Shown: positions 1-7,584 of the stretch, piece by piece
Layout: every line of letters begins with the position of its first letter
Numbering within the stretch: the first letter of the stretch is position 1
DNA from: Actinomadura sp. NAK00032
GTDB lineage: Bacteria; Actinomycetota; Actinomycetes; Streptosporangiales; Streptosporangiaceae
Assembly (NCBI RefSeq): GCF_013364275.1
Contig: NZ_CP054932.1
Coordinates: 6,696,001-6,760,000, forward strand
Direction: 5' to 3'
Length of the DNA: 64,000 nt
The notes under the pieces: model-generated
What the model was told of the DNA's origin: nothing
Databases searched by the model: none
The model's input: only the letters and a program-made list of their open reading frames with translations
Program-made: the position numbers and the translations under genes

Positions 1-340
1 CCGGCTGCCTCGTGGGTGCGGGTTGAGGTTCGCGGCCCGAGCGTGGCTGCCTGTGCAGGTTCAAAGTCGCGTGGCCGCAGGTCCGCGCCTGCACCGGATG
101 CTCTGCCTACGGAAACCTGAGACGGCGCCCTCGCTCTGGGTGCTGGCCGCCCTGGCCGCAAGCCGCGTGATCACACGCCGCGTCCCAGGGCTGGCTGGCC
201 CGTTGGTGTGGGCTTGGGGCGTGGGCTTAGCGTGGTGGCCTGTCGTGCAAGGTCAGGTTGCGTGGTCGTTGGCCGTGCCCGCCTCGATAGCCACCGCCTT
301 GGGGGCGGGCGGATCGCCGACGGGACGTTGGCGTGGTTGA
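1..340 (-). repeat. Degenerate ~190-bp repeat array, inverted orientation (two copies)
   Basis: No convincing gene lies upstream of 374. The stretch carries two diverged copies of a repeat whose reverse complement recurs five times at 4870-5820. Core segments, read on the minus strand as a 'CACGCAACCTTGAACCTGCAC'-like motif, lie at about 52-90 and 242-283, roughly 190 bp apart. Further matching blocks include 146-173 (similar to the reverse complement of about 5035-5065) and 200-222. The short frames through the region are not conserved between copies, so I read it as non-coding. The array probably continues to the left of the window. Confidence 0.6.
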
Positions 341-373
341 CCTTGACGTTGCGTCAACGTTTGTAATGGGGCC
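337..373 (+). promoter_or_regulatory. MerR-type promoter with operator dyad; probably leaderless
   Basis: A -35-like TTGACC (337-342) is followed after 19 bp by a -10-like TGTAAT (362-367). The overlong 19-bp spacer is the MerR hallmark, and it contains the dyad TTGACG-TTG-CGTCAA (343-357). The gene's ATG at 374 lies about 7 nt after the -10, so the transcript should start at or next to the start codon. No Shine-Dalgarno sequence precedes it. Autoregulation by the MerR protein is inferred. Confidence 0.6.
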
Positions 374-1105
374 ATGCGAATCGGTGAACTCGCCGCCCTG
401 GTCGGTGTCTCGACCAGGACTGTGCGGCACTACCACCAGCTCGGCCTGCTGCCGGAGCCCGAGCGGCTGGCGAACGGCTATCGGGAGTACCGGCTGCGTG
501 ACGCGGTGGCGCTCGCGCGGGTGCGGAGGCTCGTGGAGCTCGGGCTGTCGCTGGACGAGATACGGGACGTCCTCGCCGATGAGCGCGGGCGCGATCTGCG
601 TGAGGTGCTGCTCGAACTCGACGCCGACCTGGCCCGGCAGCAGGAGGCCATCGGGGCGCGGCGGGTCCGGCTCGCCGCGTTGCTGGAGGAGGCGGAGCTG
701 CGGCCTGATTCGGCCGTCTCGCCCGAGATGGCGGACGTCCTGCGCGACCTGCCGCGCGGGTCGAAGTTCGGCGAGTTCGACCGGGAACTGCTCGCGCTCG
801 TCGACACGGCGGTCGGGGAGGGGGAGCGGGCCCGGTTCGCGGGGATGATGCGGTCCTTCACGGGGCCCGAGGCGCGCGAGCGCATCGCCGAGACCTACGC
901 GCGGCTGGACGAGATCGCGGACGCGCCGCCGGACGATCCGCGCGTCGCCGAGATCGCCGAGGACCTCGCCGACCAGATCCCGGCGGAGATGGCGGCGCTG
1001 ATGGCGCGGCAGCGGCTGGACGCCGCGTGGCTGGAGGAGATGTCGCCCGCCCAGCGCGAGGTGTTCCGGCTGCTGGTGGCGATTCTCAAGGAGCGGGCAT
1101 GCTGA
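374..1105 (+). CDS. MerR family transcriptional regulator
   Basis: This 243-aa DNA-binding regulator has a typical N-terminal MerR winged helix (about residues 1-70, with MRIGELAALVGVS and the RTVRHYHQLGLL recognition segment) and a coiled dimerisation helix at about 75-110. The C-terminal part (about 120-243) is helical and lacks the Cys pattern of metal sensors, so a drug or other small-molecule ligand, or only a protein partner, is more likely. Its stop overlaps the ATG of the following membrane protein by 7 nt, so the two are probably co-translated. The promoter architecture directly upstream suggests self-regulation. The inducer is unknown. Confidence 0.85.
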   Translation: MRIGELAALVGVSTRTVRHYHQLGLLPEPERLANGYREYRLRDAVALARVRRLVELGLSLDEIRDVLADERGRDLREVLLELDADLARQQEAIGARRVRLAALLEEAELRPDSAVSPEMADVLRDLPRGSKFGEFDRELLALVDTAVGEGERARFAGMMRSFTGPEARERIAETYARLDEIADAPPDDPRVAEIAEDLADQIPAEMAALMARQRLDAAWLEEMSPAQREVFRLLVAILKERAC

Positions 1106-1938
1106 GGGTCGCCCGCGCCGCGCTGTTCGTGGCGGCGCCCGCCGAGCTGGTCGTCTTGGTGCTGGCCGCGTCGGGTGTCCCGGTGCCCGGTCCGGTGGTC
1201 GCGGTCGTGAAGGCGGTCGTGGCGGCCATGCTTCTGCTGCAGGTCGTCGCCGCGGGACGACTCGTCGTCGAGGCGCGGCGGGACGGCGCCGACTGGCCGG
1301 CCGCCCTCCGGAGCGTCCGGCTTCTCGTGCCCGAGAGGCTGCGCAGGATCGTGGCGTTCGACGCGAAGGGCATGGTCAGCCTGGTGCTGCTCGTCGCGCG
1401 TCGCAGGCACGGGGTGCCGCAGGGTGCGGTCGGCGTTCCGTACGCGGGCGCGCAGCTCGGCCTTCAGGCGGGGTTCCTCTTCGCGATGGTCGTCGAGGTC
1501 GTGGGCGTGGAGCTGCTGCTGCGGGCCGTCGACGCGCCCGAGGGGTTGCGGGCGGCCTTCCTGGTGATCGATCTGTACTCGATCCTGATCGTGCTGGCGG
1601 TCATCGCGGCGTGCGTCACCCGGCCGCACGTGTTGTCGGACGACGAACTGCGCGTCCGGTACGGGGCGTTCTTCGACCTGCGCATCCCGCGTGCGCAGAT
1701 CTCCTCGCTGCGGGTCGTCCGGAACTACAACGAGAGCGGCATGGTCAAGGTGCTGGACGACCGGCTCGCGGTGGCGGTGGCGTCCCAGACGAACGTGGTG
1801 GTCGAGTTGCGCGAGCCGATCAGGGTCGTCCGGCCCCTCGGCGGACGGGCCGATGTCCGGACGGTCCGGTTCTTCGCCGACGATCCGTCCATGCTCGTGG
1901 AGGCCCGTCCGGCCGTCCCGGGGCAGGTAGGGGGATGA
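1099..1938 (+). CDS. Integral membrane protein coupled to MerR
   Basis: This 279-aa protein shows about four hydrophobic segments: residues ~5-25, ~35-55, ~125-147 and ~155-175. A soluble C-terminal domain of about 100 residues follows and ends in a Pro/Gly tail. The C-terminal part (DDELRVRYGAFFDLRIPRA and the following 'VRNYNESG') resembles the PH-like domains of bacterial membrane proteins. The start at 1099 overlaps the MerR stop codon (ATGCTGA), which indicates translational coupling. I do not recognise a specific family. The likely roles are membrane sensing or transport in the pathway controlled by the MerR protein. Confidence 0.6.
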   Translation: MLRVARAALFVAAPAELVVLVLAASGVPVPGPVVAVVKAVVAAMLLLQVVAAGRLVVEARRDGADWPAALRSVRLLVPERLRRIVAFDAKGMVSLVLLVARRRHGVPQGAVGVPYAGAQLGLQAGFLFAMVVEVVGVELLLRAVDAPEGLRAAFLVIDLYSILIVLAVIAACVTRPHVLSDDELRVRYGAFFDLRIPRAQISSLRVVRNYNESGMVKVLDDRLAVAVASQTNVVVELREPIRVVRPLGGRADVRTVRFFADDPSMLVEARPAVPGQVGG

Positions 1939-2018
1939 CCGCGCCGCCATCCGCCCACTCACCCGACCGCCCCGGCTCGGTGTGGCGCTGCCGCAGCCTC
2001 ACGCAGTACCCATGACGG

Positions 2019-2826
2019 GTGATCGATCGCCGTCCCACACTCGAGCAGGTCGCCGCGCTGGCGAAGGCGGGCCGCGGCACCGTGTCCCGCGTGGTCAACG
2101 GGGACGCCGTTTCGAGGAGCCCTACTTCGGGCGCATCGTGCGCGGGATGGGCTCGGCCGTCGCCGCGGCCGACATGACGCCCACGCTGACGTTCACGCAG
2201 TCTGACTCCGGTCGCGCGGACCTCGCCGACGCTCTGCGCGCGCGCAGCGCGTGGACGGCGTCCTCCTGGTGTCGCTGCTCCGTGACGACCCGCTCCCCGG
2301 CCTGCTGGCGCTCTACGGCATTCCCGTCGTCCTCGGGGGCCGACCGCACGACTCCGGCGCCGCCCTGCCCGTCTAGGTGGACGCCGACAACCGGGGCGGA
2401 ACGCGGCGCGCCGTCGAGTACCTCGTCGAGCAGGGCCGCCGCCGCATCGCCACGATCGCCGGACCGCCGGACCGCCGGACCGCCGGACCGCCGGACACCA
2501 CCGTCGGCGCCGATCGCCTGGCCGGTTACCGGGAGGCCCTGCCCGGCGGCCGGGAGCCGGCGGGCCATGGCGACTTCAGCGTGTCCGCCGGGGGACGGGA
2601 GATGGAGCGGCGGGGGCGGCGCGTCCCCGACGATGTCGCGATCGTCGGGGACGCGGAGGCGGGCGCGGATCCGCGTTCCCACCCGGAGCCCAGGACCGTT
2701 CACCAGCCCACTGAGGCGATGGGCCGCCGGTCCGCTGAGCTGCTGCTCGACCGGATCCACGGCAGACCCGTGGCGGACACGCCCGTCATCTGCGAGACCC
2801 GCCTGATCGTCCGCGAGTCGTCCTGA
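2019..2826 (+). pseudogene. Decayed LacI family transcriptional regulator
   Basis: Fragments in different frames rebuild a LacI repressor. An HTH piece starting at GTG 2019 (RPTLEQVAALAKAGRGTVSR, then VVNG) is followed by sugar-binding-domain pieces (YFGRIVRGMGSAVAAADM; VDGVLLVSL; VDADNRGGTRRAVEYL; RRRIATIAGP; RLAGYREAL; RVPDDVAIVGD; TVHQPTEAMGRRSAELLLDR) and ends near 2826. An in-frame TAG interrupts it at about 2374. At least two frame changes are needed, and segments after the HTH and in the C-terminal half are missing. An 8-bp repeat at 2463-2494 adds a frame-disrupting expansion. It should be non-functional. Confidence 0.8.
2463..2494. repeat. Four tandem copies of 8-bp ACCGCCGG
   Basis: Four perfect head-to-tail units lie inside the LacI relic. 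Because 8 is not a multiple of 3, each gain or loss by replication slippage shifts the reading frame. This is consistent with the relic's broken frames here. Confidence 0.9.
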
Positions 2827-2839
2827 CGGTCGCGGCCGG

Positions 2840-4258
2840 TCAGTCGCCGGTGCTCGGCACGGCGGGGGTCGGCCTGGCGTGGGGCAGCAGGAGGGCGGCG
2901 AAGGCGGCGAGCAGGCCGAGGCCGACCACGAGCCATGCGGCCACGCCGAAGGCATCGCCCAGATCGCGGCCGGACGTGACCGAGTCGAAGAACACCGTCC
3001 CGACGATCGCGATGCCGAGTGCGCCGCCGACCTGCTGGAATGTCGACAGGGTGCCGGAGGCGGACCCGGCGTCGTCCGTGGGGACCGCGGCCAGGACGAC
3101 ATCGGTCAGCGGGACCACCACCAGGCCCAGCCCCGCACCGGCGACGGCCATCGGCCCGATGAGCCCGGCCACCGTCGGGTGGGAGCCTCCTGCGACGACC
3201 TCGATCGACCATCCGGTTCCGATCGCCTGCAGCAGTGCCCCGAGGCCGACCAGCGCCTTGCCGGCCTTGGCCACCAGGGCGGCGGCGGCCCCGCTGGTGA
3301 ACGCGGCCGCGATGCTGAACGGCAGGACGACGAGCCCGGCCCGCCAGGCGGAGAAGCCGAAGCCCGACTGCACGGTGATGCTCAGCACGAACAGGAACCC
3401 GATCACGCTGGCCTGGAAGGAGAGCTGGACGATCAGTCCGGCGCTGAAACCCCGGTCGGCGAACAGGCGGAGCGGCAGCAGGAGGGCGTGTCCGCCGCGG
3501 GCGCGACCGCGTTCATGGAGGACGAACGCGGCGAGCAGGACCGGCGCGAGGACGAACAGGAGCACCGTCCACCAGGGCCATCCCGCCTGGCGGCCCTCGA
3601 TCAGCGGATAGACCAGGGCCACCACGCCTCCGGCGGCGAGCACCGTCCCGAGGACGTGCAGGGACAGCGGGTGATCGGCCTTCGTCTGCGGCACCAGCGC
3701 GAGCGCGCCGATCAGCACGAGGACACCGACCGGGACGTTGACCAGGAAGATCGCCCGCCAGCCGAGGCCGAACACGTCGCCGGACACGAACGCGCCGCCG
3801 AGCAGCGGCCCCGCGACTGCCGCCACACCGGTGACCGCTCCCGCGATCCCGTACACGCCCGCACGCTTCTCAGGCGGATACAGGGCCTGCACGGTGCCGA
3901 GCACCTGCGGAACCATCGCCCCGGCGAACAGCCCCTGCGCGATCCGCACTGCGACCAGCTCGGCACCCGAGGTGGAGAGCCCGGCCCACAGTGACGCCAG
4001 CGTGAACCCGGCCGTGCCGACGACGAAGACGGTTCGGCGGCCGACCATGTCGCCCAGTCGCCCACCCGCGATCAGCATGGCGGCGAAGGCGAGCACGTAG
4101 CCCGACACGACCCACTCCAGCTGCGCCGCGGTCGTGTGCAGCGAGCGCTCCATCGACGGGAGGGCGACGTTGACGATGGTGTTGTCCATCAGATCCATGA
4201 AGGAGGCCAGCAGCAGTACCACCACTGCCGCCGTCCGGCCTCGTCCTGCGCTGTCCAT
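2840..4258 (-). CDS. MFS multidrug transporter, DHA2/EmrB-QacA type
   Basis: This 472-aa inner-membrane proton antiporter fits the 14-helix DHA2 family in length. Near the N-terminus it has the motif DLMDNTIVNVALPSM in helix 1, then a loop 2-3 motif (GGRLGDMVGRRTVF) and a motif C-like stretch in helix 5 (AVTGVAAVAGPLLGG). About 14 hydrophobic segments follow. A GGTGGAGG Shine-Dalgarno sequence precedes the start. It is divergent from a MarR regulator, with two palindromes in the gap. This is the classic layout of a drug-efflux pump repressed by MarR and induced by a drug. The substrate cannot be told from the sequence. Confidence 0.92.
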   Translation of the reverse strand: MDSAGRGRTAAVVVLLLASFMDLMDNTIVNVALPSMERSLHTTAAQLEWVVSGYVLAFAAMLIAGGRLGDMVGRRTVFVVGTAGFTLASLWAGLSTSGAELVAVRIAQGLFAGAMVPQVLGTVQALYPPEKRAGVYGIAGAVTGVAAVAGPLLGGAFVSGDVFGLGWRAIFLVNVPVGVLVLIGALALVPQTKADHPLSLHVLGTVLAAGGVVALVYPLIEGRQAGWPWWTVLLFVLAPVLLAAFVLHERGRARGGHALLLPLRLFADRGFSAGLIVQLSFQASVIGFLFVLSITVQSGFGFSAWRAGLVVLPFSIAAAFTSGAAAALVAKAGKALVGLGALLQAIGTGWSIEVVAGGSHPTVAGLIGPMAVAGAGLGLVVVPLTDVVLAAVPTDDAGSASGTLSTFQQVGGALGIAIVGTVFFDSVTSGRDLGDAFGVAAWLVVGLGLLAAFAALLLPHARPTPAVPSTGD

Positions 4259-4292
4259 CGAGCCACCTCCACCTACAATCGGAGTGCGACTT

Positions 4293-4337
4293 TCCCATCA
4301 TGGGTTAGTCCCGTACTGAAACTATCCCATGATGGGA
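4293..4337. promoter_or_regulatory. Two MarR operators in the divergent MFS-marR intergenic region
   Basis: Two near-identical palindromes sit between the divergent starts: TCCCATCATGGGT (4293-4305) and the perfect 13-bp TCCCATGATGGGA (4325-4337). They are spaced 32 bp centre to centre, about three helical turns. They are the obvious binding sites for the adjacent MarR protein and could shut off both promoters. Confidence 0.75.
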
Positions 4338-4361
4338 CTACATTGCCAAGGGGGTTGTTCG

Positions 4362-4787
4362 ATGGCGAGTTCGCACGCCGAGCGGATCCAGCGCGCGTTC
4401 CAGGTGTCGTTGGTCAACGCGGTGCTCGGCAACGACCGCATCGCCAAGGAGGCGGGGCTGATGGTCACCGACACCCAGGCCCTGCACCTGCTCATGCTTC
4501 GCGACGACATCCGCAACGCCAAGCAGCTCAGCGACGCCACCGGCATCTCCACCAGCACCGTCAGCCGCACCATCGACCGCTTGGAGCGCGCCGGATACCT
4601 GCGCCGCGTCCCGGACCCCGCCGACCGCCGCAGCGCGCGACTCGAACTCGACGTGACGAAGGTCCGGCCACTGGTCGACCGGTACGCCGAGTACGTCAGC
4701 CACCTGGAAAAGGTCAACGCCGACTACACCGACGACCAGCTCGACCTGATCGCGGGCTACCTGGAAAAGACCAACAACCTTTTCTGA
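4362..4787 (+). CDS. MarR family transcriptional regulator
   Basis: This 141-aa winged-helix repressor shows the recognition helix and wing in the stretch AKQLSDATGISTSTVSRTID followed by RLERAGYLRRVPDPADRRS (about residues 45-85). N- and C-terminal helices for dimerisation flank it. The start at 4362 is chosen because it has an AAGGGGG Shine-Dalgarno sequence. An in-frame ATG at 4329 lies inside the operator. It is divergent from the MFS pump and most likely represses it and itself through the two TCCCAT-ATGGGA palindromes, with release by a pump substrate. Confidence 0.9.
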   Translation: MASSHAERIQRAFQVSLVNAVLGNDRIAKEAGLMVTDTQALHLLMLRDDIRNAKQLSDATGISTSTVSRTIDRLERAGYLRRVPDPADRRSARLELDVTKVRPLVDRYAEYVSHLEKVNADYTDDQLDLIAGYLEKTNNLF

Positions 4788-4869
4788 GCGCACGCCCCGC
4801 CCACGGCTCCCGCCCTCCGCCGTCCACCACGACGCCCCGGCCTCGCAAACTCATGGGACCAGAAGCCAG

Positions 4870-5820
4870 GACGGCTAGCCCCGGGGCGAGGGCGCCGTCG
4901 GGCCCCGCGTCGGTGGAGCGGTCAGCGCGAGCGCGAGCCTGCGGCCACACGACCTTGAACTGCACGTTGGGCGACCAAACGGAGGCCACATACCCAAAGC
5001 CCACACCGGCGGGACGGCCAGATCTGAGGCTTGCCGCTGATCACGCGGCCTACGGCCAGGGCGGCGGACAGCCGGAGCGCAGGCACCAGCAGGCCCACAT
5101 GGGCAAAGCAATCGATGCGGGCGTGGACCCACGACCACGCAACCTTGAACCTGCACAACACGCCGCCACGCTGAGCCCACGAACCTCAAGCCCGCACCGA
5201 CGGAGCGGCCTGGTCCAGGCTGTGGCCTCGTAATCATGCAGCCCTGTAGCCGGGATGGCCGACGCGCAGGGCGAGAGCGCCGTCGGGCCCCGCATGGGCG
5301 GAAGCGATCGGCGCCGGCGCGAACCTACGGCCACGCACGCAACTTTGAACCGGCACAGCTGGCAGCCAGGCTGTGCCCACGGCCCCCCGCCCAGGCCCGC
5401 GCCGAGAGAGCAGCTAGGCCTGGGCCGTGGGTGCTGTCCTGCGGCCTGGGCACGGCGCCGGATGATAGGCGCGAATGTGCTTGTGGGTCCCGCGTCGGTG
5501 GAGCGGTCAGTGCGAGCGCAGGTCTGCGATCACACGACCCCGAACTTGCGCGGCAGGCAGCCAGGCTGGACTTACGCAGCTCAGGCCCCAGGCAGACGGG
5601 GCGGCCGTGCCTGGGCCGTGGGCATGTGGTCATCATGCGGCCTGGGGCTCAGGTGGTGGGTGATCGTGGTGCGGGCGCCGTCAGGCCACGCATGGGCGGA
5701 GCGGTCGGTTCAGTGCGGGACTTGCGGCCACGCGACCTCGACCGGCACGGTAGGCGGCCGGGTTGGGCCACGGCCCCCGGCCAGGCCCGCGCCGAAGGAG
5801 CAGCCGGGTCTGACCTAGGG
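4870..5820 (+). repeat. Degenerate ~195-bp tandem repeat array (about five copies)
   Basis: A stretch of roughly 1 kb with no credible gene consists of diverged head-to-tail units. The conserved core (CGGCCACACGACCTTGAAC and variants) is found at about 4941, 5125, 5325, 5525 and 5722, giving periods of about 185-200 bp. A second conserved block (GTCGGTGGAGCGGTCAG and variants, 4908-4925 and 5498-5515, more diverged at 5285 and 5692) and a third (CACGGCCCCCGGCCAGGCCC-like, at about 5378 and 5770) keep the same phase. Long open frames across the region are a consequence of base composition, since they do not stay in phase with the units. Reverse-complement copies occur at 1-340. Confidence 0.65.
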
Positions 5821-5851
5821 CGTGGGCATGGGTGTGGGGGTGGGCGTGGGT

Positions 5852-7096
5852 TCATGCGGCCTGGGGCCAGGGTGGTGGGCGGCCGGGTTGGGGCAGGGTT
5901 CTGATTCCGGGTGGGTGGAGGCGGTAGGTGTAGCGGCCGTCGGGTCTTGTGGTGATGTGGAGGTGGTGGGGGTGGGTGTGTTTGTAGCGGTTGTGCCATC
6001 CGCAGGTGAGGGTGAGTTGGTCGATGTCGGTGGGGCTGTGGCCGAGGGCCCAGCCGTGGACGTGGTCGACCTCGCACAGCGTCCCGGGCACCTCGCACCC
6101 CAGCACCGCGCACGTCGGATACAAGGTCTCCAGGACCCGGCGCTGAGCACCGGTGGCGAACCGCACCCGATGCCCCAGATACAGCGGAGTGTTCCCGCCA
6201 CCGAGCAGCAGCGGTGACACTCCGGCGGCCAGCGCGATCCGTCGGGCCTGCTGTGCCGGGATCGCGGTACCGTCGGTCAGCCTCGCGGGGGTGGTGGCGC
6301 CGGTGAGGGTGTCCAGGTCGCAGATCACGGTGACGCGGGTGGCCTTGTGCCCGCCCGACAGCACGCTGGTGAGTGCGGCTGCCATCCGCTCCGACAGGTC
6401 GCGGTGGTCGTCGGTCCCGGCGGGCTTGGCCAGCGGGCCGAGCGTGCCGTCCCAGATCGCGGCGTCTTCGGCGTTGAGCCAGCCCTTGATGTAGCGGCCG
6501 CCGTCCAGGGAGCGGGTCGAGTCGATCCACGACCGCTCATACCCGCGCGTCACGTCTTCGGGGGCCTGCTCGGTGCCGTCGCGTTCGGCGATGACCTCGC
6601 GGATCCGCTTACCGAACGAGGCGACTTTCCCGGCGGAGAAGCCCTGGTCGACCATGCCCAGCAGGATCGTCTCGGCCCGGCCGCAGTCGTGGTCGTCGAG
6701 GCGGGTGACTGCGTCGGCGATGGTGGCGGCGTAGCCGTGGGAGAGGTGGCCGCCGGTCCAGCGCGCGGTGGTCTCGGGGACGCGGTCGCGGTGCCGGGCC
6801 AGCGTGAGGCGCTCCTTGGCGCGGGCTTCACGCATACCGAGGCGGGACCGCAGCCAGGAACGGGTGGACGGGAAACCCCACCGCTGCACCTCCCGCGCGC
6901 CGTCCACCACGGTGATGAACCCGGCCAGGGCGGCCTCCTGTAGATCACCGGCGGCGGCGAGAGTCTCGACGAGATCCATGCACACCGCCGCCGAATCGGG
7001 CGCAGCACGGGAGGCGAGTTCGGCGGCGATCACCGATGCCGCGTCCACCAATTCCATGGTGGACGCCTCATCGAGGTCGACCGCGATTGAACTCAT
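5852..7096 (-). CDS. DUF222 and HNH endonuclease domain protein (13E12 repeat family)
   Basis: This protein of about 414 aa has an N-terminal helical DUF222 domain (about residues 20-290) and a C-terminal HNH nuclease motif. The HNH residues are visible in the segments CEVDHVHGWALG and CGWHNRYKHTH, preceded by the CAVLGCEV zinc-type cysteines. A His/Pro/Thr-rich tail follows. The family is abundant in actinobacteria. Its Mycobacterium tuberculosis members are the REP13E12 repeats, one of which serves as a phage attachment site. The function is not established, but DNA nicking in a mobile context is likely. The start at 7096 (MSSIAVDLDE) is uncertain, because an upstream in-frame ATG at 7153 is possible. 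The ~195-bp repeat array lies directly downstream. Confidence 0.8.
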   Translation of the reverse strand: MSSIAVDLDEASTMELVDAASVIAAELASRAAPDSAAVCMDLVETLAAAGDLQEAALAGFITVVDGAREVQRWGFPSTRSWLRSRLGMREARAKERLTLARHRDRVPETTARWTGGHLSHGYAATIADAVTRLDDHDCGRAETILLGMVDQGFSAGKVASFGKRIREVIAERDGTEQAPEDVTRGYERSWIDSTRSLDGGRYIKGWLNAEDAAIWDGTLGPLAKPAGTDDHRDLSERMAAALTSVLSGGHKATRVTVICDLDTLTGATTPARLTDGTAIPAQQARRIALAAGVSPLLLGGGNTPLYLGHRVRFATGAQRRVLETLYPTCAVLGCEVPGTLCEVDHVHGWALGHSPTDIDQLTLTCGWHNRYKHTHPHHLHITTRPDGRYTYRLHPPGIRTLPQPGRPPPWPQAA

Positions 7097-7278
7097 ACCC
7101 CCATGATATCCGGCCGGGCACCCTTTCACCCTTTCGGGCCGGAATTCTTCCATGATTCTTTTCGAGTCTTGTTGATCAGTGAGTGTCCGTTATTTGCAAA
7201 GGCTCATTTCGGGCATTTCGATTTCGTTGCCCTGCCGGGTGTTGTCGTTGCGTGTTTTCGGTTGGTGGTTCTGGTTGG

Positions 7279-7366
7279 GGTGGGGGCGGCGCGTCGGGCA
7301 GAGGGCAGGCGGAGCCTGCCCGACGAAAGCTGCACTCAGGGGCCGCAGAGGCTCCGAAGTCAAGGG
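7279..7366. repeat. Left half of a multi-arm palindromic element split by the IS
   Basis: The outer arm GGTGGGGGCGGCGC (7279-7292) pairs with GCGCCGCCCCCACC at 9018-9031. A local hairpin GTCGGGCA...TGCCCGAC lies at 7293-7324. The inner arm at 7339-7366 (starting GGGGCCGC, ending AGTCAAGGG) pairs with 8984-9010 on the far side of the IS. With the IS removed, the two halves form one imperfect, branched palindrome of about 170 bp. It resembles the REP or cruciform-type intergenic elements of actinomycetes, and I cannot name the family. Confidence 0.65.
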
Positions 7367-7380
7367 TCGATGCCACTTAG

Positions 7381-7584
7381 TTAGGCTGCGGAACCCAGAA
7401 TCTTGATGGCGGGTTCTTCCGTGTGATAGGTGCAGCTGTCTGCGGGTCGTTTGACTCGGTAGGACGTGTACCGCTGGCGTTTGGTAACGCGTGGATAGCT
7501 TCGTAGACGCCGTGGCGGGTTCGGTCGTTCGACTATCTCGGCGATGGTGTCGGCGGTCGCGCGCTCAAGGTGCGGTGGGGGAAA
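7381..7584 (-). pseudogene. Out-of-frame C-terminal tail of the IS4 transposase
   Basis: In a frame shifted relative to the main transposase ORF, an open stretch of 67 codons begins at about 7584. It reads FPPPHLERATADTIAEIVER and continues with RSYPRVTKRQRYTSYRVKRP to a TAA that overlaps the left inverted repeat. This looks like the normal basic tail of the transposase. It would join the main ORF by a one-base change in the T5C5 run at 7577-7586. Either an indel has truncated the transposase, or the run is a programmed frameshift site. Confidence 0.65.

Noticed and set aside
4136..5904. Long open frames across the repeat array
   Set aside because: They change frame between repeat units, carry no family signal and follow GC composition, so I treat the stretch as non-coding.
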